This document shows, piece after piece, positions 36,101 to 45,126 of a DNA stretch of 64,000 bases (positions are counted from its first letter, which is position 1; each line of letters opens with the position of its first letter). The notes beneath the pieces were generated by a model. It searched no databases and was not told the origin of the DNA. It saw only the letters and a list, made by a program, of their open reading frames with translations. The position numbers were made by a program, and so were the translations under genes. Source of the DNA: Asterochloris sp. CNOR1 (Eukaryota; Chlorophyta; Trebouxiophyceae; Trebouxiales; Trebouxiaceae); the NCBI GenBank assembly GCA_963969365.1, contig OZ017753.1, positions 1,674,001 to 1,738,000 on the forward strand, in the 5' to 3' direction.

Positions 36101-38130
36101 TCACAGGGCACTAATGGCTTCATGCATTGCAGTGCTGATTGCCTCAATGTCCTCAAAAAGTCCAACACTCTTGGCGCTGTCGGCAAATGCCGGCTCCAGC
36201 TCTTGCAGCAGCAGCTCACAGGATAGCAGCACAGCTCCAGCAGCGCCACTGACCTCCTGTTTGTCCTGAGGAGCATAGGTGGCAGCTCCCAACATGCTGC
36301 AGTTTACTTCAATATTGCGGGCGTGGAACAGCACGTTCTCCCAGGCACCAACAATCTCAGGCAGGACGCCGCTGCTGGGCTGCTGCAGCAGGGCGGCAAT
36401 GCACCATTTCATTATGTCCAGACTGCTCTGCACCGCGCGGGCCGCCACCCTGCACACCCTCTGCTCTGCAGGGGAGAGGGGGTCTGCCTCAAAGTCCAGG
36501 TCATCACACTCTGACTCAGAGCTGCTGGGTGCGGTGGCGGTGCCTTTGGCGGCAGATGGAGCAGCACTCTGAGCTGCCTGCTGGGCCCCACTGATCCTGA
36601 CACCGTCTGAGGTCTGAGGCGCACCAGGTGCAACCTGCTGAAGTGTTCTGCTGCTGCCAAGAGTGCCTGCCTGTGGTGCAGCAGTGGCAGTGTTCTCTTT
36701 GAGTTCACGCAGCACGTCCTTAATGGCGCGGGCGACTCGCGACAAGGCGCGGCCAATAGCCGCCTGGTCGCTGACGGGCAGTGTGGGCAGAGCCTCGCAG
36801 CGGGAGCTGGCCACGCCCACGAGGTGCAGCGCGGCCTCACCGCGGCTGCCTTCCAGGGCCAGGCCCTGAACCTGCATGCAACGCATGTGATGCTTGGATT
36901 GAAAGCAGCCCGGGTCCCCTGGCCCCAATGCCATTTTGCAGATCTGCAGCGGGCTGTACACTACATGAGAAGTGTACTGGGGCCAAGGTGCACCTGCCCT
37001 CAGATGCCAGTGCCTGGATCTGCAGCCAGGATAGAGCAGAGACATGTTGATGAGTGGGGCTCGCTGCAGCTGCCCATCAGACAAGCTCCTGGATCCGCAT
37101 GCACTGTGTGTGCATCACTTGGAAAGCACCACAGGTGCTCTGCAGCAGACTGGCTTGCTGGCATACAGCGCCAGCCCTTGGACCTGAGCTCAGAGACTGG
37201 GCATGTCCAGACTTTACAGGCTGGGACAAGGGGTACCAAAGGACCTGAGATATGGGATCTCTGGCAGGCAATGAGAATATGGACCAAACACCATGCTGCT
37301 ATGCAGCATGAGATGGTGAGGACACTGAAAGCATAGAATCGAAAGGGGCTAGCTGCTGCAGTGCAGCAGTCTCCGAGAATCGATAAGGCACAAAGGGGTG
37401 AGGGCTGCTCACCAGCTCTACACAGCCTTCAGTCACTGCCTTTGCGCCCGCAAACAGCGCCTGCCGCAGCGTCGGGCCTGCGCCTTGTTGTGCAGCAACC
37501 AGTGCTGCACAGCACTGTGCTACACGTTGCAGCAGGGCGTCAAACATGGCTGCGGCAGCCTCTGAGCTGGGGCCAGCGCCAGTGTCGCTCCACATCAGCC
37601 CGATCTTGGAGACCTCGAGCTTGGCGCCCTCTGCAGCAAGCAGCAGAATGTCAAAGATGCGGCGCTCAGGTGCAAATGGGCGCCCTTTGCAGATCATGCA
37701 GCTGCCGCCCTCTGCAGAAGGAGGCAGCTTGTCAGACAAGTGTCACTGCCAACTACAGGAGGCAGTAGCATGGCGCGCAGGTGACACTCTTGCTCAGGTG
37801 CAGTTTGCCAAAGTGCTCAGAGGTGTCACACAGAGCGTTCGCTGATCAGGCCATGCAGTCAGCATGTGCACCTGCCACGGGCCCCAGCACAGCCCTGGTG
37901 TCAGCCACAGCTGGAGTGCTGCGCTTGTTTGTCTGGCCGCCAGCAACCTGGCCAGCCTGGGCCGCAGTGCTAGGTTCCAAGCTGAGGGCTAAGAGGTCTG
38001 CTGCTGCTGCTCGTGTGGCGCGAGGTGTTCCCTGCTGCCCGCTGGCGCGAGAGGTGGGCCTCAGGGGTTGGGAGGCGGCACGTAGGCTGTCAACAGTGTT
38101 CTGGGCAGCCTGCTGGAGATCCGTGGCCAT
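36101..38130 (-). CDS. GCIP / cyclin-D1-binding protein 1-like protein (about 415 aa, 3 exons)
   Basis: Exons 38130-37872, 37630-37413 and 36871-36101 (TGA) join with phases 1 and 0 to give 416 codons. The N-terminus is a helical region (MATDLQQAAQNTVDSLRAAS) and a basic, possibly plastid- or nucleus-directed stretch. The second exon holds EVSKIGLMWSDTGAGPSSEA and the Ala/Gln-rich helix before GAGPTLRQALFAGAKAVTEG, matching the N-terminal half of the GCIP (Grap2 and cyclin-D-interacting) domain. The third holds GRALSRVARAIKDVLRELKE, an acidic linker (ESECDDLDFEADPLS) and EQRVCRVAARAVQSSLDIMK, as in plant and animal GCIP proteins. In animals the family binds cyclin D1 and bHLH factors in the nucleus; its role in algae is not established. 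An alternative second-exon acceptor 75 nt upstream at CTGCAG keeps the same frame. Family call from memory, moderate confidence. Confidence 0.65.
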
Positions 38131-38501
38131 GGTGCGCTGCCTCTGAGGCCAGATGGGTTCTGTGTGCTGTTGCCTTGTGCCCTCACTGCGCTTTGGTGGA
38201 GTTGAGGCCGCCACGCGGCTGTGTTTGGCCACAGCTGGCAGCAAAGGCCTGGACCTCCTTTAAGCACTTGTCCTTGTTGCCACCGTTCTCTTCAAGGCAC
38301 CTCTTCAGGGCTTTTACATTGCAGGGTGCCACTGTAGTCTGCAGCACACCAACACCTTTGCCCAGCTGGTTGACTGGTTGTACAGAGGATTTTTACATAA
38401 CAATTCTATCTTACCTCATGTGCTGGCATGAACGAAGCTGCAGGGCTGGTCTTCAGCAGATCTGACTAAGAGTTGACCAGCAGCTCTTCTCAAATCGAGG
38501 C

Positions 38502-40393
38502 ATGTGGATCGGCATTTGGGTGCCAGTGCCTGAGGTTGTGCAGGCTGCAGCGTTGTGGGTATGGTGGACCTTTGTACCGGCTTTCGTCAGAAGGGAGCTG
38601 ACACGCTTGCCGCCCCTCACTGGAGGCCTGTTCAGCAACAAGAGGGGTGGCGAGATGGTAAGGGTGAGTACTTGGTTGCGATCAGACGGTGATGTGATGC
38701 ATTCAGTGCCTCTGGATATGCAGCTCAGGCCATTCTGGTTGCAGAGTGATATGCAGATAGCTGCAGCTTACAGAGTGCTTGGGGCTGCCAAAGCACGTGC
38801 CCCACCAGGATCACCCCAGCTGTTACTGAACGCAGTGGACGACTTTCTCTGGAATACCAGTGGACAGATGTGTGTGGGGGATGTGAAGGTGAGGCTGAAG
38901 CAAGCCAGATGCAAGGCAGAGAGGCACCAAATGGCAGCTTTCCATTTGCTGGTGCTGCAGGGCCTCATTCTTGATGAAGTCATTGCCAGATGCAGGCCAA
39001 AGGTGGGTTTGTGCATGCAACAGTCTCAATGGCCTGGCATTGTGTTGCTTTCAGCAGACAATGTACTTGTCTGTGCTGCCCCAGCTGCTGCCTGCCTGGC
39101 AAGCAGACGGCTGTTTGCAGATGACCTCTTCAGCAAGGAAAGCACCTGCCTGCTGACTGGCTGCTGTCCATGCAGCTTGCCCTGGAACTTGGCGGCTTCC
39201 TAGGCTACTCAGCTGTCCGCATCGCTGACCGCATGAAGGACTTTAGGGATGTGAAGTTGTACAGCGTGGAGCCAAATCCCCACCATCAGGATGTCATGCA
39301 GCAGATGATTGGCCATGCTGGACTCAGCTCAGTCGTCCAGATTGTGCCAGGGACACTTCAGAGCCATGAACATGTGAGTCCACGTCACTCAGGCAGCCCT
39401 GCTTTCCAGGGTATCAACAAGCTGGCCGCTCCTTGCTGGCTAATGCAATGCAGGTCCTGGTCAGCTCTTTGGTACAGCTGTGTGTCTGCAGCTTATCATC
39501 CCCAGGTCAAGACAGTGACAGGGTGCCAGCTGTTGCATTGCTTCACACATCTTGATGATCAACTTGAGTGACAAGCCAGGAGCAAAAAGATGAAAGACCT
39601 CCCTGCCCAGCCTGTGCCGCAGTGCCATTTGCCCATCACCGTGTGCCCACATTACAACGTGACCACCTTGCAGTGGTCACGTGTTAGTGCATGGCGGAGC
39701 CCCTTGCATTGCTTGGCATGCTTGGCAAGACTCCTTGCTGAGCCTGATGATGCCAAGAACAAAGCCAACTCCTCCAATTTACATGTGCAGGAGCTACCAA
39801 CGCAGCCTTTCGATTTCATCTTTGTGGACCACATTAAGTCAGCCTATGTCTCCGACCTGGAGCTGCTTGTTCAGAAGGGTTTTGTGAAGAAGGGCACCGT
39901 TGTCGTGGCCGATAATATCTGGCTGCCAGGTAGGGCCGCTCCCACAGCATGATTGAAGCCGGTGCAGGTGTTTGTGGCATCATGAAAACACTAGAGGGGC
40001 TTGTGGCTGGGCTCAAGAGTCTCCCTCCAAAAGGCAGTGCAAAGGCGCCAAAGTCTATGTCCTGAGGGACGCATTGGTGGCAAGTGCTGCTTGCCTTCAG
40101 CCAAATCTTGCTGCTGTGCAGGAGTCCCTGAGTATCGTGCCTACATGAGAGCGCACACCAAAGACTGGAGTACAGAGGAGCGGTGGTCAAGTTTTGAGTA
40201 CTCCAAGTACCTTGAGGTAGCCCACCATGCTGCCCTTCTCCTGCATCAGGTCGAATCCAATTGTCACTGCCCACGTCCCCACCAGATCGGCTTCTCAACT
40301 GGCAATAAGGTGTCACAGCCTGCGTTGACTCTGCAGTGCTTTGTGGTGCAGGATCTCGTTCTGATATCCACATATAAGGGCCTGTCTACATGA
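38502..40393 (+). CDS. Membrane-anchored catechol O-methyltransferase-like enzyme (271 aa, 7 exons)
   Basis: Exons 38502-38657, 38745-38888, 38961-39002, 39176-39373, 39791-39929, 40122-40216 and 40352-40393 (TGA) close without phase conflict. Residues about 7-28 (WVPVPEVVQAAALWVWWTFV) form an N-terminal membrane anchor, as in membrane-bound COMT. The SAM fold is clear: CVGDVKGLILDEVIARCRPK, LALELGGFLGYSAVRIA and the ribose-binding acidic residue in YSVEPNP. The Mg/catalytic residues of COMT have counterparts: VDHIKSAY (Asp and Lys) and VVADNIWLPG (Asp-Asn). The C-terminus DLVLISTYKGLST fits the family end. It should transfer methyl from SAM to a catechol hydroxyl; the natural substrate in algae is unknown. 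The gene is 371 bp downstream of the divergent GCIP start. Confidence 0.85.
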
Positions 40394-40750
40394 TGGCCAG
40401 CTGTGGGGGCTCTCTCAGACCACCACCTGGTCCAGCATTGCTAGCTTGAATTTTGGAATTGTTTTGCATGCTCCTGTGAACACCCTGCCTTTCTGCGAAC
40501 CAGAATTTGCCGTGACACAGATCAGCCCTGGAAGACCTTTGCTTCCACTGCCCAAGCTTCCTGTGCTGGTGCCTGCCCCAAACATCAAAAAGTTGAGCTG
40601 CCACAAGTCAGCTGCTGTCTTGGAATAGGATTGCCCCCATAGCCCCTGTGATCAATGCGCATATGGAGCGCAAGGCACGCAGCATGATGATGCGGTGTTG
40701 ACTATGAAAATTTTTGCTCATCCATGAATTCACTCTAAAGAGAATAGCAA
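40394..40750. other. Convergent intergenic region between COMT-like and HD-hydrolase genes
   Basis: About 357 bp separating two stops that face each other. Open frames here are short and lack splice or codon signals. I see no RNA gene. It should hold both 3' untranslated regions. Confidence 0.5.
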
Positions 40751-42217
40751 TCAAGATTCGCCCGGCCACTCCCTCTCAAACTGGTTCAAGAATTGCTGCA
40801 TGAACTGATGCCTCTGTGCTGCTCGTTGCCGGCCAGCCTGCGTCTTCATCATGTCCTGAACACAAGGGGGCATGCTTGAGGTAATGAGGCAGCTGTGGGT
40901 GGGTAGGCATATGCTACCTGCAGCCCACTTAGTAAGGAACGGGCTGCAGCCAAGCTGGACAGCAGCCTCCTGTGCAAAAGAGCGGCAGCTGCATTGCAAT
41001 CAGCTGCACCTTGATATGGAGCAGCTTCTCATGGAAGTGGTTCAGGGTGGTTTGCTGCCGCTTGGCATCAGTGTAGACTGCCCGAGTCACATGGTCTGCT
41101 GGAGGGACAGCAGGGTCATGCAGGACTCTGGAGAACCTGCAGCTGTCAATGATGTTTGCTGTGCAGGTTGCAGCAGGCACTGCTCTGGGTGGCTGTGCTG
41201 GCAGTGCCCATGCCAGCACTGCAGCACCTGCATGCCTCTTTTTGAAAAGCAATGCTGCAGGAGGTCCCGGGCATCTGTGCCAGCACTGCTCATGCCAGCA
41301 GAGCTGCGTGAAGCGCCACTCCTGCTTCTGACTGTGAAGCAGCATGCGATGCCCTTGCAGGCCCCCACCTGCCTCCAAACGTGAAGCACCGTGCAATTCC
41401 AATCGCTCCGATTGCGTCCAGCCTGGAGGTCAGATGTGGGAGAGGTGGGACTCAGACAAGCCACAGCCACCTGGCATGGACGGTGGGGCCGCATGCCGCC
41501 AAGACGGGGCCGCAGCAGGCACATGCTGCGTCTCGCACTCTGCCGCAGGCCCACCTGTCAGCATCCTGCACAGCTGCCAGCACAGGGCTGATGGCTGACC
41601 CGGTGGGGGCTGTGCCCAGCTCCTCCTTGAAGCCAACCCCTGCCACAGTCTGCAGCACTTCTGCAGCCTTCTCTGCTGGGTACTGCTGGCTCTCCAGGAA
41701 AGCCTGCAGCCAGGAAGTGTGGCTGGCAGGTCATGGGTGGGCTGCTTTCAGCCACAAGCAGCTGGACAGATGCGCTGTCTGGCCGTTGGGCAGAGCGCCA
41801 AGGCCAACAGCGACACTGAGGCCTGCCGCCGTTAGCCTGGTGCGGATTGGAACTATGTATGCCTCTGAGGGGCATACACCAAGGCAGTGCTCCAGGTATG
41901 ACATTGACTCAGTGTCATGCCTGGACGGAAGCGTGTTGGGCTGTGTGGCTGCCAGAGTACTTCCAGTCTCCCACATCGTGCAGCAATGCCGCCAGCTCCA
42001 CCACTTCTAGCTTGCTGGCCTGCAATGCTGCAAACCGCATCTGCAACTTGCAGTTGTCACTGGCTCAACCAGAGATGGGTCTCACGGGCAAGCCTTCTTC
42101 TTGCGCCAGCAGGAGTGCCATTTGTCTGACTCTGTGGATGTGCCACCAGTCATGGCTGCCATCATTGCCTGCCAGCTCCTCCTTTACAAATGCCTCTGCT
42201 GCTGCAATGATGGCCAT
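40751..42217 (-). CDS. HD-domain metal-dependent phosphohydrolase (YpgQ-like), multi-exon
   Basis: The first exon is 42217-42086 (44 codons, MAIIAAAEAFVKEELAGNDG and SHDWWHIHRVRQMALLLAQE). The second carries the metal-binding HD motif (VVELAALLHDVGDWKYSG, about 42020-41965). The third holds VAGVGFKEELG and SPVLAAVQDADR (about 41690-41545). The fourth holds LDAIGAIGIARCFTFGGR (about 41420-41367). The fifth holds AVYTDAKRQQTTLNHFHEKL (about 41140-41015). The last holds DMMKTQAGRQRAAQRHQFMQ and ends at TGA 40753-40751. Split across introns, H...HD...D spacing and the QDADRLDAIGA signature match bacterial and eukaryotic HD hydrolases that act on small phosphorylated molecules. The exact substrate is unknown. 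It shares a very short divergent promoter with the SDR gene. Confidence 0.85.
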
Positions 42218-42313
42218 GATCAGATCTTATGGTGGTCTTGATTTACTTACCTTCTTTTTCATCTCCCCACCCTTCATCCCCAGACTGGTCCGTGACGTTG
42301 GCCAATATCAGCA
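42218..42313. promoter_or_regulatory. Compact bidirectional promoter between HD-hydrolase and SDR genes
   Basis: Only 96 bp separate the two ATGs (42217 minus, 42314 plus), or 135 bp if the SDR starts at its second ATG (42353). Both 5' untranslated regions and both core promoters must share or overlap this stretch. It is T/C-rich (CTTACCTTCTTTTTCATCTC). No TATA box is evident. Confidence 0.6.
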
Positions 42314-44954
42314 ATGGCACATCTGCATAAACATCAGCTGGGCAGGCAATGGATGCAGACTGTCCTCAACAGCAGAAGCTGCCCTGCTAGCTCAGGAAGG
42401 AGTTTGTCAGCCAGGGCCAACAGAGGACTGGCATGCTGGGCTGCTGCGGAGAGTAGCAGGCGGAGTGTGCTCATCACAGGTGTGGTCAAACAGCATCTGG
42501 CTCCGGCTGGCAGCATTACCCCTCCCTCCACCGTGCCAGTCCTTCCTTCAGGAGGAAACACCGGCATTGGCTATGAAACTGCCAAGGCTCTTGCAGCGCA
42601 AGGCTTCCAGACCGTCATAGCATGTAGAGACTCAGACAAGGCTGCAGCTGCCAAGCAGCGGATACGGTAGTTACGGGCATAGCCCTCACTCGTGTTGCAC
42701 ATGGCGGGTGCTGCTCTGCTTGGTGTTGCATGCAGTGCAGAGCTTTCATGGCAGCATCTTTACCCTGATGAGCTCAATCCAATGTGCGGTACAGCTATGT
42801 TGCGACTGTCCAGCAAGCCAGTGTTGCCTCTGAATGCTTTCTGCCTGTGCAGAGAGGAGGTGAGGGGTGCCAAGGTTGAATCCTTGTCCCTGGACCTCGC
42901 TGACCTACAGAGCGTGCGCGACCTGGCCAACCGCTGCTTGGACATGGGCCACCCCTTGGACGTGCTCATCAACAATGCGGTGAGAGTCGAGTCAGTGCTG
43001 TCAGCACAGGTGGTGCTGGTGCAGACACAGGCAGTTGGTACCCTAGCCCCTGTTGTAGCGCCAGCGCCGCTGAGAGTATGGGGGTCTGAGGCCTCTGGGC
43101 CCTTCAGCTGGCCAGAGCGTGCTACAGAAGCCTGCCAGATTAGTTTGCGTCTTGCATGCAGGCCCTACATGAATGAAGGGTGGCCAGCTGAGCTGCAGGT
43201 GCTGTGCTGCTGTTGAAGGCAAGCCTTCTGCATTTCAGCAGTCAGTCACTAAGTGTGTTGTGAGAGTGAGGACTGAGCTTGACATTCACCGCCTTCCGCT
43301 ACACGGCGTCGTGGTCTGCTTAATGTGAAAAGGCGCACTCCCTGCTGCTCCTGGGACAGCAGCCTTGCTGCTGCAAGGCGCAGATGGCCTTTCTTTATCT
43401 GCACATTCCGCACATTCCAGATATGAAATGACCCAGCTGAACAGGCTGCACCTTCTGCTGCAGGGCGCAATGGCTTGGCCTGAGATGTGCACCCGGCAGG
43501 GGTACTCCCAACATGAACCACGGCAACCTTGCAGCCGCAAGGCACACACGGCCCTGCGCACTGCTTGCATCCCAGGCAGCCAGCCTTTCAGCTCGACAGG
43601 CTGCGCCTGCTGCTGCAGGGAGTGATGGCCTGCCCCGAGATGCGCACCCGGCAGGGGCACGAGTACCAGCTGGGAGTGAACCACCTGGGGCACTACCTCC
43701 TCACGCTCATGCTGCTGCCCCTCCTGCAGGGGCATGACAGGTGTCCGGCCCATGTCTGCCACTGGTCTGCCTGCGCATGCCATCCCTGTGGCCGGCACCT
43801 GCACCCCCTCCTGCAGGTGCCCAGCAGGCTTGAATGCCCCCTCTGCTGCCACTGCTGCAGCTCACACATGTCCCCCCTGTGTGCTGCTGTCATGCTCTGT
43901 GGCCCGTTGCTGCACCAGTGATGCAGGCTGCATGTCCTGCTCTGGTCTCAGCTTGTGAAAGCCGCTTCCTCTGTGCCCACCTGTCAGCTGCTGCCTCCTC
44001 TGGCATCAGTGCCTGTCTGCCACTTGCCTGCCTGCATGCACATGCTCTACACATGGCGCGCTGTTGCATTCCTGCTGTGCTGTGGCACCCTGTGAATGAG
44101 GCGGCAAGCAGGTGTGTGCGAGGAGGGTGGCCCCTGTCTGCAGGACGGCCCGCATCGTGAATGTCTCCTCTGCAGCGCACCAGTTTGGTCACATCCGATT
44201 TGAGGACCCCGATTTTATGGCGTCTGGCAGCTATGACAGATGGAAGGCTTATGGCCAGAGCAAGCTGGCCAACTGCCTGTTCACGTATGAGCTCGCCAGG
44301 CGGCTGCCGGCCAACAGCAACATCACTGTGAACACTTTGCACCCAGGTCTGGTTCGTACGCAGTGCCAGTCGCTGTGCCTGGGGTCCCCTGCAGTGCCTG
44401 CCTGCCTGCCTGCTGCCAGGCAGCAGCAACCCCTGCACCAGCTTTCAGCTGTGCTCCAGTAAGCACTCTGTTGGTTCTGCAGGTGTGGTGCAGACGGAGC
44501 TGTCGCGCTTCCTATTCAACCCTACCAGCGTGCCGATATGGCAGCGGCCTCTGCTGCAGGTGGCCAAGCTATTTACAAAGACACCTGCACAGGTACAGTC
44601 CTGGTTACATACTGAATCCCCCGTCATCTGCTGCATATTGCTTCACGTTTCAAGCTGTCAGCACACCCTGTTTCCTTGGCACCTGTTTCGTGATAAAATG
44701 ATCGGGCCCCTGCTGGGGTACTGCAGGGAGCTGAGACCAGCATCTGGCTGGCACAAGCACCAGTGGTGGAGCACGTTACCAGCAAATACTTTGTCAATTG
44801 CAAACCAGTCACAACCAGCAAAGAGTCGTATGACACTGATGTTGCCAGACGCTTGTGGGAACTCTCAGCTCAATTTACAGGCACAGATGGGCGCATAAGT
44901 GGCACGACTTCAGGAGCAAAGGAATCTGTGGAGACAATGACATCATCGACCTGA
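42314..44954 (+). CDS. Short-chain dehydrogenase/reductase, retinol-dehydrogenase/TIC32-like (356 aa, 7 exons)
   Basis: Exons 42314-42479, 42552-42666, 42853-42979, 43619-43740, 44144-44346, 44483-44592 and 44727-44954 (TGA) close in phase. The NAD(P)-binding loop is SVLITGGNTGIGYETAK (TGxxxGIG), split by intron 1. Next come DLADLQSVRDLANRCLDMGH, VLINNA-GVM, the active-site strand RIVNVSSAAHQFG with catalytic Ser, and KAYGQSKLANCLFTYEL with the Tyr-x3-Lys pair. The tail is typical of the classical/extended RDH11-like or light-dependent POR-like branch. The first 50 residues (ANRGLACWAAAESSRRS) look like an organelle transit peptide. A start at ATG 42353 is an alternative. Substrate is unknown. 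The intron before exon 4 carries two decayed copies of exon 4's 5' edge. Confidence 0.88.
43356..43667 (+). repeat. Ghost exon array: two decayed copies of SDR exon 4 5' edge upstream of the real exon
   Basis: The real acceptor and exon start are within 43596-43667 (ACAGGCTGCGCCTGCTGC..., GVMACPEMRTRQGHEY). A copy at 43441-43510, offset 155 bp, keeps the TGCTGCAG acceptor, ATGGC and CACCCGGCAGGGG, encoding GAMAWPEMCTRQG before losing frame. A shorter, older copy lies at about 43356-43405 (CTTGCTGCTGCAAGGCGCAGATGGCC). Confidence 0.75.
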
Positions 44955-45043
44955 GTCTGCAGAGCTGGTGTTGTTGAAGTGAGGCTGGCGGCTGGTGCAG
45001 CGGCAGTTCAATTTGCTGATGAATGCATAGCAATGAAATGATT

Positions 45044-45059
45044 GTCAAACTAGTTTGAC
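45044..45059. repeat. Perfect 16-bp palindrome in a convergent intergenic region
   Basis: GTCAAACTAGTTTGAC equals its own reverse complement. Twenty-one bases later, GGACCTTG (45081-45088) pairs with CAAGGTCC (45097-45104) around an 8-nt loop. Both lie in the 172 bp between the SDR stop (44954) and the carrier-gene stop (45127), where two 3' ends meet, so a role in 3'-end formation or termination is plausible. Confidence 0.7.
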
Positions 45060-45126
45060 TTCAAGGTTAGAAGTGGAACAGGACCTTGTTAGGGGGCAAG
45101 GTCCCTTGGGGATGGAAGTTGTGCAA

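Noticed and set aside
41381-42010. A long + strand frame across the HD-hydrolase gene.
   Set aside because: The minus strand here shows the HD, QDADR and LDAIGA signatures with proper splice sites.
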